Shown: positions 12,351-22,962 of the stretch, piece by piece
How positions within the stretch are numbered: position 1 is the stretch's first letter
Layout: every line of letters begins with the position of its first letter
Origin: Scilla litardierei
Lineage: Eukaryota > Streptophyta > Magnoliopsida > Asparagales > Asparagaceae
Reading direction: 5' to 3'
NCBI GenBank assembly: GCA_030789695.1
Contig: CM061140.1
Coordinates: forward strand, 87,110,422-87,174,421
DNA length: 64,000 nucleotides
Notes under the pieces: model-generated
Seen by the model: the letters and a program-made list of their open reading frames with translations, nothing else
Database searches by the model: none
What the model was told of the DNA's origin: nothing
Position numbers and translations under genes: made by a program

Positions 12351-13253
12351 TCACTTGTCCGGAAACAAAAGTGGGAAACGCTCTCGCATCTCATCCTCAT
12401 TCTCCCAAGTAGACTCTCCGGGCGAGCCGTGTCGCCACATCACCCTCACAAGATTGAAAACCTTGTTTCGAAGTGACCTCTGACGCAGGTCCAGAATTTG
12501 CACTGGATGCTGGTCATACGTCATATCGGGGCGAACGGTAATCTCCGAAAAATCCACAGCATGAGATGGATCGCTAATGTATCGACGAAGCTGCGACACA
12601 TGTAAAACATTGTGAACTCCTTCCAAAGATGGCGGCAAGGCTAAGCGATAAGCTACCTCGCCAACCCTCTCCAAAATGTCAAACGGTCCAATGTATCGCG
12701 GGCTCAACTTCCCTCGCTTCCCAAAACGAATCACACCGCGATTCGGGGAAATCTTCAAGAACACATGGTCGCCCGGCTGAAACTCCAAAGGACGACGTTT
12801 AGCATCCGCCCAATGCTTAAAACGTTCCTGAGCAATTCTCAACATCTCCCGAATGTTCCTGACAATATCCACGGCCTCCACGATCATCTCAGGTCCCAAC
12901 AACTCCCGATCACCAACGTCATCCCAACTCAATGGCGATCGACATTTCCTCCCATAAAGAGCGGCGAAAGGCGCCATGCCAATACTCGCCTGGAAGCTGT
13001 TGTTGTAAGAAAACTCCACCAAATGTAGATGGTCCTCCCACGAACCCTTGAAATCCAACATGCACACCCTCAGCATGTCTTCCAAAATCTGAATCGTCCT
13101 CTCGGACTGGCCATCCGTCTGCGGATGGTACGCCGTGCTGAAACTCAGACGCGTACCCAAGCTCTTCTGCAAACTCTGCCAGAACTGAGATGTGAACCTC
13201 GTGTCCCTGTCCGACACGATACTCACGGGGACTCCGTGAAGTCGCACGACCTC
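12351..13253 (-). pseudogene. Integrase C-terminal half and chromodomain-like tail (Tekay)
   Basis: This piece continues integrase after a predicted intron. It contains the second and third residues of the DDE triad (Asp in VSDRDTRF; Glu in [10 protein letters not shown]), a [19 protein letters not shown] segment typical of the Ty3 integrase C-terminus, and then a chromodomain-like stretch ending about 40 residues later in [17 protein letters not shown]. In chromoviruses this tail is thought to direct insertion to chromatin. The ORF itself is intact in this segment; the element is broken elsewhere. The 115-aa ORF at 12919-13266 is an out-of-frame shadow. Confidence 0.88.
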
Positions 13254-13323
13254 CTGCACGATTCACGTTACATCACTATCCAAACTAGGAAAAGGAAATA
13301 AAACAGAGAATAAAAGAATTTAC
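13254..13323 (-). other. Predicted 70-bp intron inside integrase coding sequence
   Basis: On the minus strand it starts gtaaattctt, is T-rich, and ends cgtgcag. Reading through it gives stops; removing it rejoins the two integrase parts in frame exactly where family members are continuous. The length is near the plant minimum. This is a prediction from sequence only. Confidence 0.65.
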
Positions 13324-13655
13324 CTCCATATATCTCCTCGCTAGCGCCTCAGTGGACTGTCCCACTCGGAACGGAATAAAGTGCGCAGATTTGGTCAATC
13401 GATCTACGATCACCCAAATCGTGTCATTCTGCTTCAGACTCCGAGGTAGTCCAGTCACGAAATCCATAGTGATGTGTTGCCACTTCCACTCCGGAATCGG
13501 AAGAGGTTGTAGCAACCCGGCCGTACGCTGATGCTCCGCCTTCACTTGTTGGCAAATCAAGCATTTGGCTACACTCTGAGCCACACTCCTCTTCATACCA
13601 TGCCACCAATAATTCAGGCGAAGATCCTGGTACATATTGGTGCCACCAGGATGCA
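13324..13655 (-). pseudogene. Integrase N-terminal part (Tekay)
   Basis: The segment starts at the copia insertion point. It carries the second His of the HHCC zinc finger (HPGG), the pair CLIC, and the first catalytic Asp in ITMDFVTGLP. The first His lies on the far side of the copia element (22963 onward). The frame ends at the predicted intron. This is the enzyme that inserts element cDNA; the copy is split and dead. Confidence 0.85.
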
Positions 13656-14705
13656 CAGAATGTAGGAATATTATGCCCTCGAGGCCATTTATTCCTGTGT
13701 GAATAGCACAAACATCTTGTTCGAAATAACAGTAAGCTGTTTGGTAATAATTTATCTAAGTTATATTGTAATGTAGCTAACGTTAGATATCAACTTAGGT
13801 AAAGTCCTGAGACTTTATGCAAGGTCAAACGGGTATCGAGATGAGTATCTCGATCATGGAGAAACTTTTGACCGTCTGTAGCATAAGTCTAAAATGGTTC
13901 GTGGTCGTAGATGTTTCGAGACAAGGATATCGAAACATCGGACAGACCATTGTGTCTTAGTCTTCACCGTTTAGCGGTGGCGATGATCTCATGATCGCTT
14001 GACTTGGCGAAGTCGAAGACGAGACACAGGTGCTCATCAGAATGAGTTCACTGAACGATCCACTAGAGTTATCATATGGTTATATTGACCAATCTGTCAG
14101 TGATAACTCTAAGTGATGATAGGATAGTTGGTCTTTTGACTTGAGGTCATTTTGACGGACCTGTGCGTGAACGGTGCCACTTAGATCAACTGACCTAGCT
14201 TCGAGGCAAGGCCTGTCGAAAGGTCTTTTGATTGGGTGTCACTTGAAACGTACGAGGCGAGTAATGACCAAGAGAGGATTCGTCTCTCCCGGTCAATGGG
14301 AGTTAGTGTCGCAGAGTTAGTTCGGTCTTTAGTAAAAACTCTGCGCAGAGTATGTTGGAAGAAGTCCAACATTTATTGACTAAAGATCGATAGAAACTAA
14401 CCGGAGTCAAGTTATTGGGGTTGACAGTTTGACCGTACCCCAGACTTGATCCGAACGACATATTTAAGACGAAGAGACTAAAACTGCGGAATTCATCACG
14501 GAAACAGTCAGGTGGTCCCGACAATACTCATGTCAATGAGTCAACCACATAATGATGATTCCTGAAGCAGGGACGGCAACCACTGCTCGTGGTCACTGCC
14601 GTATAGGGCTTCGAGCCCAACCTGTTGTAAGGGTCAGGCTGTAGGGTCTCACACAGAGTGCAACGCTTCGTCTAGTAATAGGTAGAAATTAGTTAGGGAG
14701 AATAA

Positions 14706-15256
14706 TTGCATTTTTGATGCAAGGGATGAAATAATTGCATTTGATGCAATATGGTAATTTAAGCTTAGATAGGGACTATTTTGCATTTGATGCAAAAGCG
14801 ATTAAATGTGTATTAAATTGTTTAATACAATATTTAATAAAATAAACGCAAGGAAAAGTTCACGGGTAAGACGGGAATGTCCCGGTCTAGACCCAGGTTC
14901 GAACGGCGTCCAAATCGGACACCGGATGCTCAAGTTAGAGCCAAAACAGACCCAAAGAATAAAGCCCACAACTTAAACTGCATTTGATGCAGAATTAATT
15001 GGGGCAGACGTGGGCCCGGCCCAAAGGCCAGGCCACTACAGCCGCAAAGAAAAGGGGGCGCCACGTGGCGCCCCCCGGTTGGCCGCAGCCAGGCGCTTAT
15101 GCGCCTGGCAGTAACGCGGGCCCGGGCTTTGCCCGGGCCCGGAACAGTGCGTGCCCGTGCTTTTGCACGGGCACGTCAGCACGCGCACAGAGGCGCGTGC
15201 AGCGCACGTGCCTCGAGGCGCGTGCGCTGCACGCCGCCTGGCGCAGGCGGGGCCCA
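14706..15256. repeat. Chain of palindromes in the copia LTR
   Basis: Four ttgcatttgatgcaa-type hairpins (14706, 14735, 14779 and 14977) precede a GC-rich run of consecutive hairpins from 15055 to 15256. These include a 22-bp palindrome centred on cacgtg, then ccaggcgcttatgcgcctgg, gggcccgggctttgcccggg, gcccgtgcttttgcacgggc, and gcgcgtgcagcgcac-type arms. The 3' LTR has the same chain at about 21450-22001. Confidence 0.85.
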
Positions 15257-15518
15257 CAGCTGCCTAGGGCAGCGTGATTCTGCTGGCGGCTGCTGTTTTG
15301 CGTTTTGGGTGGCTTTGGGCTGATCTTTGGACACTCAATTGGAGGGTCAAACGAACTCCGATTGACGAACGGTTTTTTCCTATGCGTTCACCGTTGAACA
15401 CCCGTCGTATTAATAGGTTGTATCAATCTTGAAGCTCAACGGTGAGTGAGTTAAAATTCACGGAAGTTTGCACTTTGTGAAGTGCAAACTAACTTGATTT
15501 AATTAACTCTAATTTTTA

Positions 15519-15570
15519 GTCCCACATCGGAAATTGAGTAGAGGGGAGGGGTCAGCCGCCTATATAAATA
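15519..15570 (+). promoter_or_regulatory. USE-like motif plus TATA box in the copia LTR
   Basis: gtcccacatcg (15519-15529) exactly matches the plant snRNA upstream sequence element RTCCCACATCG. The TATA box begins at 15561, 31 bases later, close to the spacing of Pol II snRNA genes. The pair is repeated at 22264-22274 and 22306 in the other LTR. Confidence 0.7.
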
Positions 15571-16217
15571 GGGGTCTGCCCCCTTTCTCTAAACTCGTCC
15601 CAAGCTCTAGATCTGAGCGGCTCTCGTAAATGTTGGAGCACGCTCGGATCTTAGCTTAAATTAAATATTTCTCTATCTCCCTAAAATTTCTGCCTTACTC
15701 CTGCGGGCTCTAGCAAAGCCTCAAAGGAGTTCGGATTCTGGATCCGAAATCTTGGCGGAGGTTTCACTCGCGTGAAACTTTCTTCGGCGGTTGGTTGGCT
15801 CGGCGGCACGGGGATTGATCGCCTCGGGATGCGGAGCGGTTCGAGGAGCGGTTCGGGGAGCGGTTCAAAGGAGCGGCTCGGCGTGGGACGGGAGCAGCTC
15901 GGAAGACGGCGCGGAACATCTCGCCTGCTCCAGGGCTGAGATTCCGGGTATGTGGTTAAAGTAGTTTATTAGCATTAGTTTAGTTTAATCGCAGTAGGCT
16001 AGATCCTTCTTGGGATGGTCAGACCCATCCCAAGTCGGCATAGATCTTGGCATAGGGTCTTGGACCTTAGGGCCAAGTTAAAATTGTTTTAACTTGCATG
16101 TTAATTTAGTTAACATAGATTTCTTCCGCTGCTTTTGTTTTCTCTGTCTATGTTCCGTCCGACTTGGGACGGGACTAGAGTTTTTGTGCCCTAAGGGAAC
16201 GCCCAATTCCCCTACAG

Positions 16218-16229
16218 TGGTATCGGAGC
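16218..16229 (+). promoter_or_regulatory. Primer binding site (initiator tRNA-Met type)
   Basis: tggtatcggagc, one base after the LTR end, is the usual plant copia PBS tggtatcagagc with one change. A second copy with the perfect motif, following cctacag as in the LTR end, is at 16440-16460. Confidence 0.8.
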
Positions 16230-19200
16230 TTGTTGAGCTTGAGTACGGGTTCTCGGGTTATGAACTGACCCGAAGTAATCGCTCTTACCGTACCAAGTCC
16301 CGATAAGATGGGGATCTTATAATGGGTTAGGCATTGTCGAGAGGCATGCCGTAAAACAAGTTTCTGAGGTATCTTGTGACGGGTCTAGGGTGCCATGGAT
16401 GATGGGCCTTAACAGTGTCGCAATGATATCAGAGTGATACCCCTACAGTGGTATCAGAGCCTAGGTTTGCGTAGCGATCTAGGTACTGCGATTTTATTAA
16501 ACGTGTTTAATGCTTTTAAATACTTTTTTTTAATTTAAAATGTTTTTAAAATTATGAGATAAATTTTAAAAATTTTTTAGATGTTCTAAAATTTTCCTTT
16601 AAAATTTTTTGAACATGGAAATTTTTAAAATGACGGTTTAAAATTTATGAGATAACTTTTAAAACTAATTTTTTTAAAAAAGTATAAAATTTATTTTGGA
16701 TGCCTAAAAAAATTTTTTATATGATAAATTTTTAAGCATGGAAATTTTAAAATATGATTTTAAGGCTTTAAATGTTTATGCGATAAATTTTTTAAACGGA
16801 GCATGTAAATTAGTGGTTTTAAAATTAAGTTTTTTTTTATGAGATAAAAATAAAATAATTTCAAAATCATATTTTAAATTTAATTGTTAAATTTATGTTT
16901 GCATGCAGAAATAGTTTATGCGATAAACTTAGTATATTTAAATGTTAAATAGTTGTGCACTATCTTTATGCGATAAATTAGTGTAGCTTTATTTTTTATG
17001 GCTTGTTAATCTTGTCCCTTATTTGATAACACAAGACAACCTCTTAGGTTAGCCATTAAAAATGATTAAAATTTATTACTTGAATTTTAATGACATGCTA
17101 TGCTTTAATAAATCATTAACAACAATATTAAAGACCTAATTCCTGATTAGGGTAGTCCTTTAAATGAATTTTAAATTCTAATTGTTATAATTAATTTTCA
17201 TTAAAGGACTTCGCTTCTAGCGTTGTTAATAAAATTTATTAAAATCCTAATAATGATTAGGGTAGCACGTGAACCTTATAGTTGATAAGGACTTAATAAA
17301 AGTTATTAAACAAATCCTAAAAATTTTGAATTTAAGGATTCAACTAGTTGATAGGATTAATTAGTTGTTAATAAAAGCTGTTTAGTCTATGGCATACATA
17401 CAAAAATGACAAGCTTCATTCAATGGACCATGATCCAGTCAATGTGCTTGGCTAAGAGTTCTGGGTCAACCCTTGCTAGTCCAAGGGGTAGTGATCCTGG
17501 CTTAGTCAATTCCCTGGCTGAGTTCCGCTGGACCGCAATGTCGCGAATCATGATTGTATGACACCCTGGACTATATCTAAGTCAAATACGTTAATGATCT
17601 TTTTCAAGATTAGCCGTAGCCCTCCTTGTTTTAGGGGTTAGCAACTATAGGGCCCGTGTTAGAGTTGTTGAGATACACTCAAGCTGTGACATGGCAACCC
17701 TGTAGAAACCAACTCCTTAAATACATAAGATGAAATCTTGACTAACCCTAACCGTCGTCTCGTACCCCGAGCGCCGGCGTAAGTTAAGTCAACGATGAAG
17801 TCTGACTAGATGTAGTCTAAGACCTGACCCAAACCGACGTGTCGTGCATACACCGAGCTGAGGGGCGAGTCAGGCTAGACATGAAAACAAGGGTCCGACT
17901 AGACTAGACATTGTGATTTGGATGAGCACACTCATGATCACAAATGGCTAGGGGCAAAAACCGATTAAGAGAGTCATATCCGATATGATCGATGAAGAGT
18001 CATCTTCCGATCACAGAGTCAATCAACTTGTTGAGCTACACTCAAGGTTGTTTAGACTCAAGGTGATTGGAACTCTTACCCATTAATTTTAATTCGATTA
18101 AATCGTTCGTTATTAAGCTTTAAAACGTTCGTAAAAATAGTGGGAGGATATAGATAGATAAAAGCCAATCTACCTATATTTAATATTGAACATATGCTAA
18201 AACTAGGGCAAGACTATGTTTACCGAAAGAATCAATTGATAATATTAGAATTAGTTAACTGGTCAATAAGTTGATTAATTGAATATCAAGTTAAATTCTA
18301 ATTGATATAATTAAACTATATTCTCATTAACATTAAATGACCTTCTAAAGAACAGACTTAAGAAATATGATTTCATTAAGTTCTGGGTCCAACAAATAAA
18401 TTAAAGCAACATGTCACTCGTCTCTATATGAGGCAGCTCGAACATATAGGACATTCAAAGTATGTTTTTCCCTACAACTTGTCGAGCTACCCTCAAGGTT
18501 GTATGGACAAACAATTTTGATCCGCAAAGTTCGAAAATTCGATCAAACCGTTTGAGTCGAATACGAGTACATGGGCGATGCAAGACTATGTATCTCAACC
18601 GGATCTTGAGACAAGCAACTTCTTGAGCTACACTCAAGATTGCAAAGCTCAAGCGTTTGGATACATAAGTTGCTTGCATATCTATTTATTTATGTTAAAA
18701 TCTAAATGTGATTTAGAAAAGGGAAGGAGGCACTTCGGAAAGTCAATTGAGAAAGTTAGTTTAATTTATCATTAGTAAAGGCATAAGTAGGAGGAAATGA
18801 AAATGTGACATATTTTGATGTCACGATTTCAGAATGAATTGTTATACAAAAGACGTTTAACACATTTTGACGAATGTCGTCACATTGCTTCTGAAGTAAT
18901 GTTTTGCGTTAAGTAATTTGTAAATAACTAAATATATATTAAATGTTAATATATAAAATACACAAGATAGTAGCAAACTTATATGGTAAAATTAGACTAG
19001 GCCGTATCTAGAGATTAAGCTTCACAAGTCACATAAAGAGGGGTCTGACCTCTCGTATTATGAAGTCTACGGACACTTGTGAATCTTAGCCTCTTAGATA
19101 CAATGGCCGAAACCCATCTGTGAGACAGTGGGAGAATGAGTTGTCGAACTCAGTCTCGTACATACTGATGTACCCGAGTCTACTTTTAACAAAATAAGTT

Positions 19201-20298
19201 ATTCGTATATTTTATTAAGACACGTGTTCTTGATGAAACACAAGTCTGATAAAATAAAGAACGAAATGACTAAAGTATTTAAACTGATTCGATTAGATCG
19301 AATGGTCAAATACTTAGCTAAATAAAATCTTGTGTAATTAAAAGAAAATGTGATTTTCTCTCAGGTCAAGTCTGTTAACACATCAGAGTGTTAAAATGTA
19401 TGAATCACACTTAGTTAGACTTGGTGTGATCCATAAATAAGTGACTCTGAGTTAACTCCTCCCTCTGGGTTAAGTCCCAAATAGTAATGCCTAGGTTTTG
19501 ATAATGTTCTTTGAGGACATTATCAATAATATATTCAATAAATCAATCGTAAGGAAGTTGTATTATTACTCGAATCTCGTGAGACGGATTGTCGAGTTAG
19601 ACATCATAACTGATGATGACTTAGTCAAACTTCTAGGATGAAATTCGGAGTAGTAACTCCGATTTAAAACTTGATGCAGGTCCGTGTGCGTAAATAAATT
19701 TGAGAATTTGGTTTACGTGCCCAAGGAAAATGTTTCCTCACTTTCTGTAAGTAAATCTTTAAGTTGAAAGATTGGTGCAGAAAAGGAAATAGTGAAGTAC
19801 AATAATGTTGGACGGAAACGGTTTTCATCCTAATTTCTTTAAAACGGATTATGATGAAACCGGTTTCGCCAACAGATGTGTACAGATCTACTCGGACCAA
19901 AGCTCGATGTAAACGCTCAAGTTGACCACGAAAATTGGAGCATTCACTTATAAGTTCGTTTTTCTAAATATGATTTAGACAAACCAACTTATATGAATTA
20001 GCCAGAGAGTTTTCAAGGTCAGTGGGAGCGTGTAAATTACATGCGAATCATCAAAGGGATGGAACATACATTTTGACAAAGTAATCAAAAGGTTTGATAC
20101 TTTATCAAGAATAGATATGAGCCATTTAAAATGACCAATAACTAATTTGAAATTATTATCGTAAGATACGATGAACTGGATAAGATCCAGTGAAATAAAG
20201 TATTATAGATTCCGATAGACCAAGTGAATTATTTGAATGAGATTCAAATGGTTGGTCTAACATAAACATAGAAACCCCTTAAGTCTATAGTGTAGACG

Positions 20299-20358
20299 GT
20301 CTTAGCAGATCCACTCACGAAGGCTCTATCACATGAAGTCGGGAAAACTTATGTGTAA
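20299..20358 (+). pseudogene. C-terminal end of copia RNase H / pol
   Basis: The frame reads ADPLTKALSHEVGKTYV then stop. ADPLTKAL is the highly conserved end of plant copia pol. Upstream RT and RNase H are not recognisable in frame, so the polyprotein is missing or heavily decayed. Confidence 0.6.
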
Positions 20359-20395
20359 AACGATATTAGATATCGAGATAAATGGGCCTGAGTGC

Positions 20396-20405
20396 AAGTG
20401 GGAGA
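20396..20405 (+). promoter_or_regulatory. Copia polypurine tract
   Basis: aagtgggaga directly abuts the 3' LTR start tgtagg, the standard plant copia arrangement. Confidence 0.8.
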
Positions 20406-22962
20406 TGTAGGAATATTATGCCCTCGAGGCCATTTATTCCTGTGTGAATAGCACAAACATCTTGTTCGAAATAACAGTAAGCTGTTTGGTAATAATTTAT
20501 CTAAGTTATATTGTAATGTAGCTAACGTTAGATATCAACTTAGGTAAAGTCCTGAGACTTTATGCAAGGTCAAACGGGTATCGAGATGAGTATCTCGATC
20601 ATGGAGAAACGTTTGACCGTCTGTAGCATAAGTCTAAAATGGTTCGTGGTCGTAGATGTTTCGAGACAAGGATATCGAAACATCGGACAGACCATTGTGT
20701 CTTAGTCTTCACCGTTTAGCGGTGGCGATGATCTCATGATCGCTTGACTTGGCGAAGTCGAAGACGAGACACAGGTGCTCATCAGAATGAGTTCACTGAA
20801 CGATCCACTAGAGTTATCATATGGTTATATTGACCAATCTGTCAGTGATAACTCTAAGTGATGATAGGATAGTTGGTCTTTTGACTTGAGGTCATTTTGA
20901 CGGACCTGTGCGTGAACGGTGCCACTTAGATCAACTGACCTAGCTTCGAGGCAAGGCCTGTCGAAAGGTCTTTTGATTGGGTGTCACTTGAAACGTACGA
21001 GGCGAGTAATGACCAAGAGAGGATTCGTCTCTCCCTGTCAATGGGAGTTAGTGTCGCAGAGTTAGTTCGGTCTTTAGTAAAAACTCTGCGCAGAGTATGT
21101 TGGAAGAAGTCCAACATTTATTGACTAAAGATCGATAGAAACTAACCGGAGTCAAGTTATTGGGGTTGACAGTTTGACCGTACCCCAGACTTGATCCGAA
21201 CGACATATTTAAGACGAAGAGACTAAAACTGCGGAATTCATCACGGAAACAGTCAGGTGGTCCCGACAATACTCATGTCAATGAGTCAACCACATAATGA
21301 TGATTCCTGAAGCAGGGACGGCAACCACTGCTCGTGGTCACTGCCGTATAGGGCTTCGAGCCCAACCTGTTGTAAGGGTCAGGCTGTAGGGTCTCACACA
21401 GAGTGCAACGCTTCGTCTAGTAATAGGTAGAAATTAGTTAGGGAGAATAATTGCATTTTTGATGCAAGGGATGAAATAATTGCATTTGATGCAATATGGT
21501 AATTTAAGCTTAGATAGGGACTATTTTGCATTTGATGCAAAAGCGATTAAATGTGTATTAAATTTTTTAATACAATATTTAATAAAATAAACGCAAGGAA
21601 AAGTTCACGGGTAAGACGGGAATGTCCCGGTCTAGACCCAGGTTCGAACGGCGTCCAAATCGGACACCGGATGCTCAAGTTAGAGCCAAAACAGACCCAA
21701 AGAATAAAGCCCACAACTTAAACTGCATTTGATGCAGAATTAATTGGGGCAGACGTGGGCCCGGCCCAAAGGCCAGGCCACTACAGCCGCAAAGAAAAGG
21801 GGGCGCCACGTGGCGCCCCCCGGTTGGCCGCAGCCAGGCGCTTATGCGCCTGGCAGTAACGCGGGCCCGGGCTTTGCCCGGGCCCGGAACAGTGCGTGCC
21901 CGTGCTTTTGCACGGGCACGTCAGCACGCGCACAGAGGCGCGTGCAGCGCACGCGCCTCGAGGCGCGTGCGCTGCACGCCGCCTGGCGCAGGCGGGGCCC
22001 ACAGCTGCCTAGGGCAGCGTGATTCTGCTGGCGGCTGCTGTTTTGCGTTTTGGGTGGCTTTGGGCTGATCTTTGGACACTCAATTGGAGGGTCAAACGAA
22101 CTCCGATTGACGAACGGTTTTTTCCTATGCGTTCACCGTTGAACACCCGTCGTATTGATAGGTTGTATCAATCTTGAAGCTCAACGGTGAGTGAGTTAAA
22201 ATTCACGGAAGTTTGCACTTTGTGAAGTGCAAACTAACTTGATTTAATTAACTCTAATTTTTAGTCCCACATCGGAAATTGAGTAGAGGGGAGGGGTCAG
22301 CCGCCTATATAAATAGGGGTCTGCCCCCTTTCTCTAAACTCGTCCCAAGCTCTAGATCTGAGCGGCTCTCGTAAATGTTGGAGCACGCTCGGATCTTAGC
22401 TTAAATTAAATATTTCTCTATCTCCCTAAAATTTCTGCCTTACTCCTGCGGGCTCTAGCAAAGCCTCAAAGGAGTTCGGATTCTGGATCCGAAATCTTGG
22501 CGGAGGTTTCACTCGCGTGAAACTTTCTTCGGCGGTTGGTTGGCTCGGCGGCACGGGGATTGATCGCCTCGGGATGCGGAGCGGTTCGAGGAGCGGTTCG
22601 GGGAGCGGTTCAAAGGAGCGGCTCGGCGTGGGACGGGAGCAGCTCGGAAGACGGCGCGGAACATCTCGCCTGCTCCAGGGCTAAGATTCCGGGTATGTGG
22701 TTAAAGTAGTTTATTAGCATTAGTTTAGTTTAATCGCAGTAGGCTAGATCCTTCTTGGGATGGTCAGACCCATCCCAAGTCGGCATAGATCTTGGCATAG
22801 GGTCTTGGACCTTAGGGCCAAGTTAAAATTGTTTTAACTTGCATGTTAATTTAGTTAACATAGTTTTTCTTCCGCTGCTTTTGTTTTCTCTGTCTATGTT
22901 CCGTCCGACTTAGGACGGGACTAGAGTTTTTGTGCCCTAAGGGAACGCCCAATTCCCCTACA
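20406..22962 (+). mobile_element. 3' LTR of the copia element
   Basis: 2557 bp, nearly identical to 13661-16216. Visible differences include cttttg/cgtttg near 20608, a g/t near 21036, g/t in a T run near 21565, and taggacggg for tgggacggg near the end. Confidence 0.9.

Larger units (their letters stand above)
13661..16216 (+). mobile_element. 5' LTR of the copia element
   Basis: 2556 bp. It holds inverted-repeat clusters (14706-15256), a USE-like gtcccacatcg at 15519-15529 and a TATA box tatataaata at 15561. ORFs in both orientations over 14999-15323 reflect GC-rich palindromes, not genes; the same ones recur in the 3' LTR. Confidence 0.9.
16217..20405 (+). mobile_element. Internal region of the copia element, mostly non-coding
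   Basis: AT-rich, about 4.2 kb, with no ORF above 80 codons carrying a domain. A motif of type cttgttgagctacactcaaggttg recurs at 17664, 18027, 18478 and 18619, each a small hairpin (ttgag/ctcaa). The last part contains the copia pol end. It is either a non-autonomous deletion family or decayed. Confidence 0.75.
13661..22962 (+). mobile_element. Ty1/copia element with long LTRs, largely non-coding interior
   Basis: LTRs are 13661-16216 and 20406-22962, ends tgtagg and cctaca, TSD cagaa on both sides (13656-13660 and 22963-22967). A tRNA-Met-type PBS follows the left LTR and the copia-type PPT aagtgggaga precedes the right one. The 4.2-kb interior lacks an intact gag-pol; only the very end of a copia pol frame is readable. 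It is probably mobilised by a relative. I see about nine or ten differences in 2.56 kb between LTRs, so it is young. Confidence 0.9.

Noticed and set aside
14999..15323. Overlapping ORFs on both strands in the copia LTR, repeated at 21744-22068
   Set aside because: They come from GC-rich palindromes lacking stops and have no domain; presence in both LTRs reflects the repeat itself.
16217..20405. Intact copia gag-pol
   Set aside because: Only the last ~20 codons of pol are readable; no Gag, integrase or RT motif was found in any frame.
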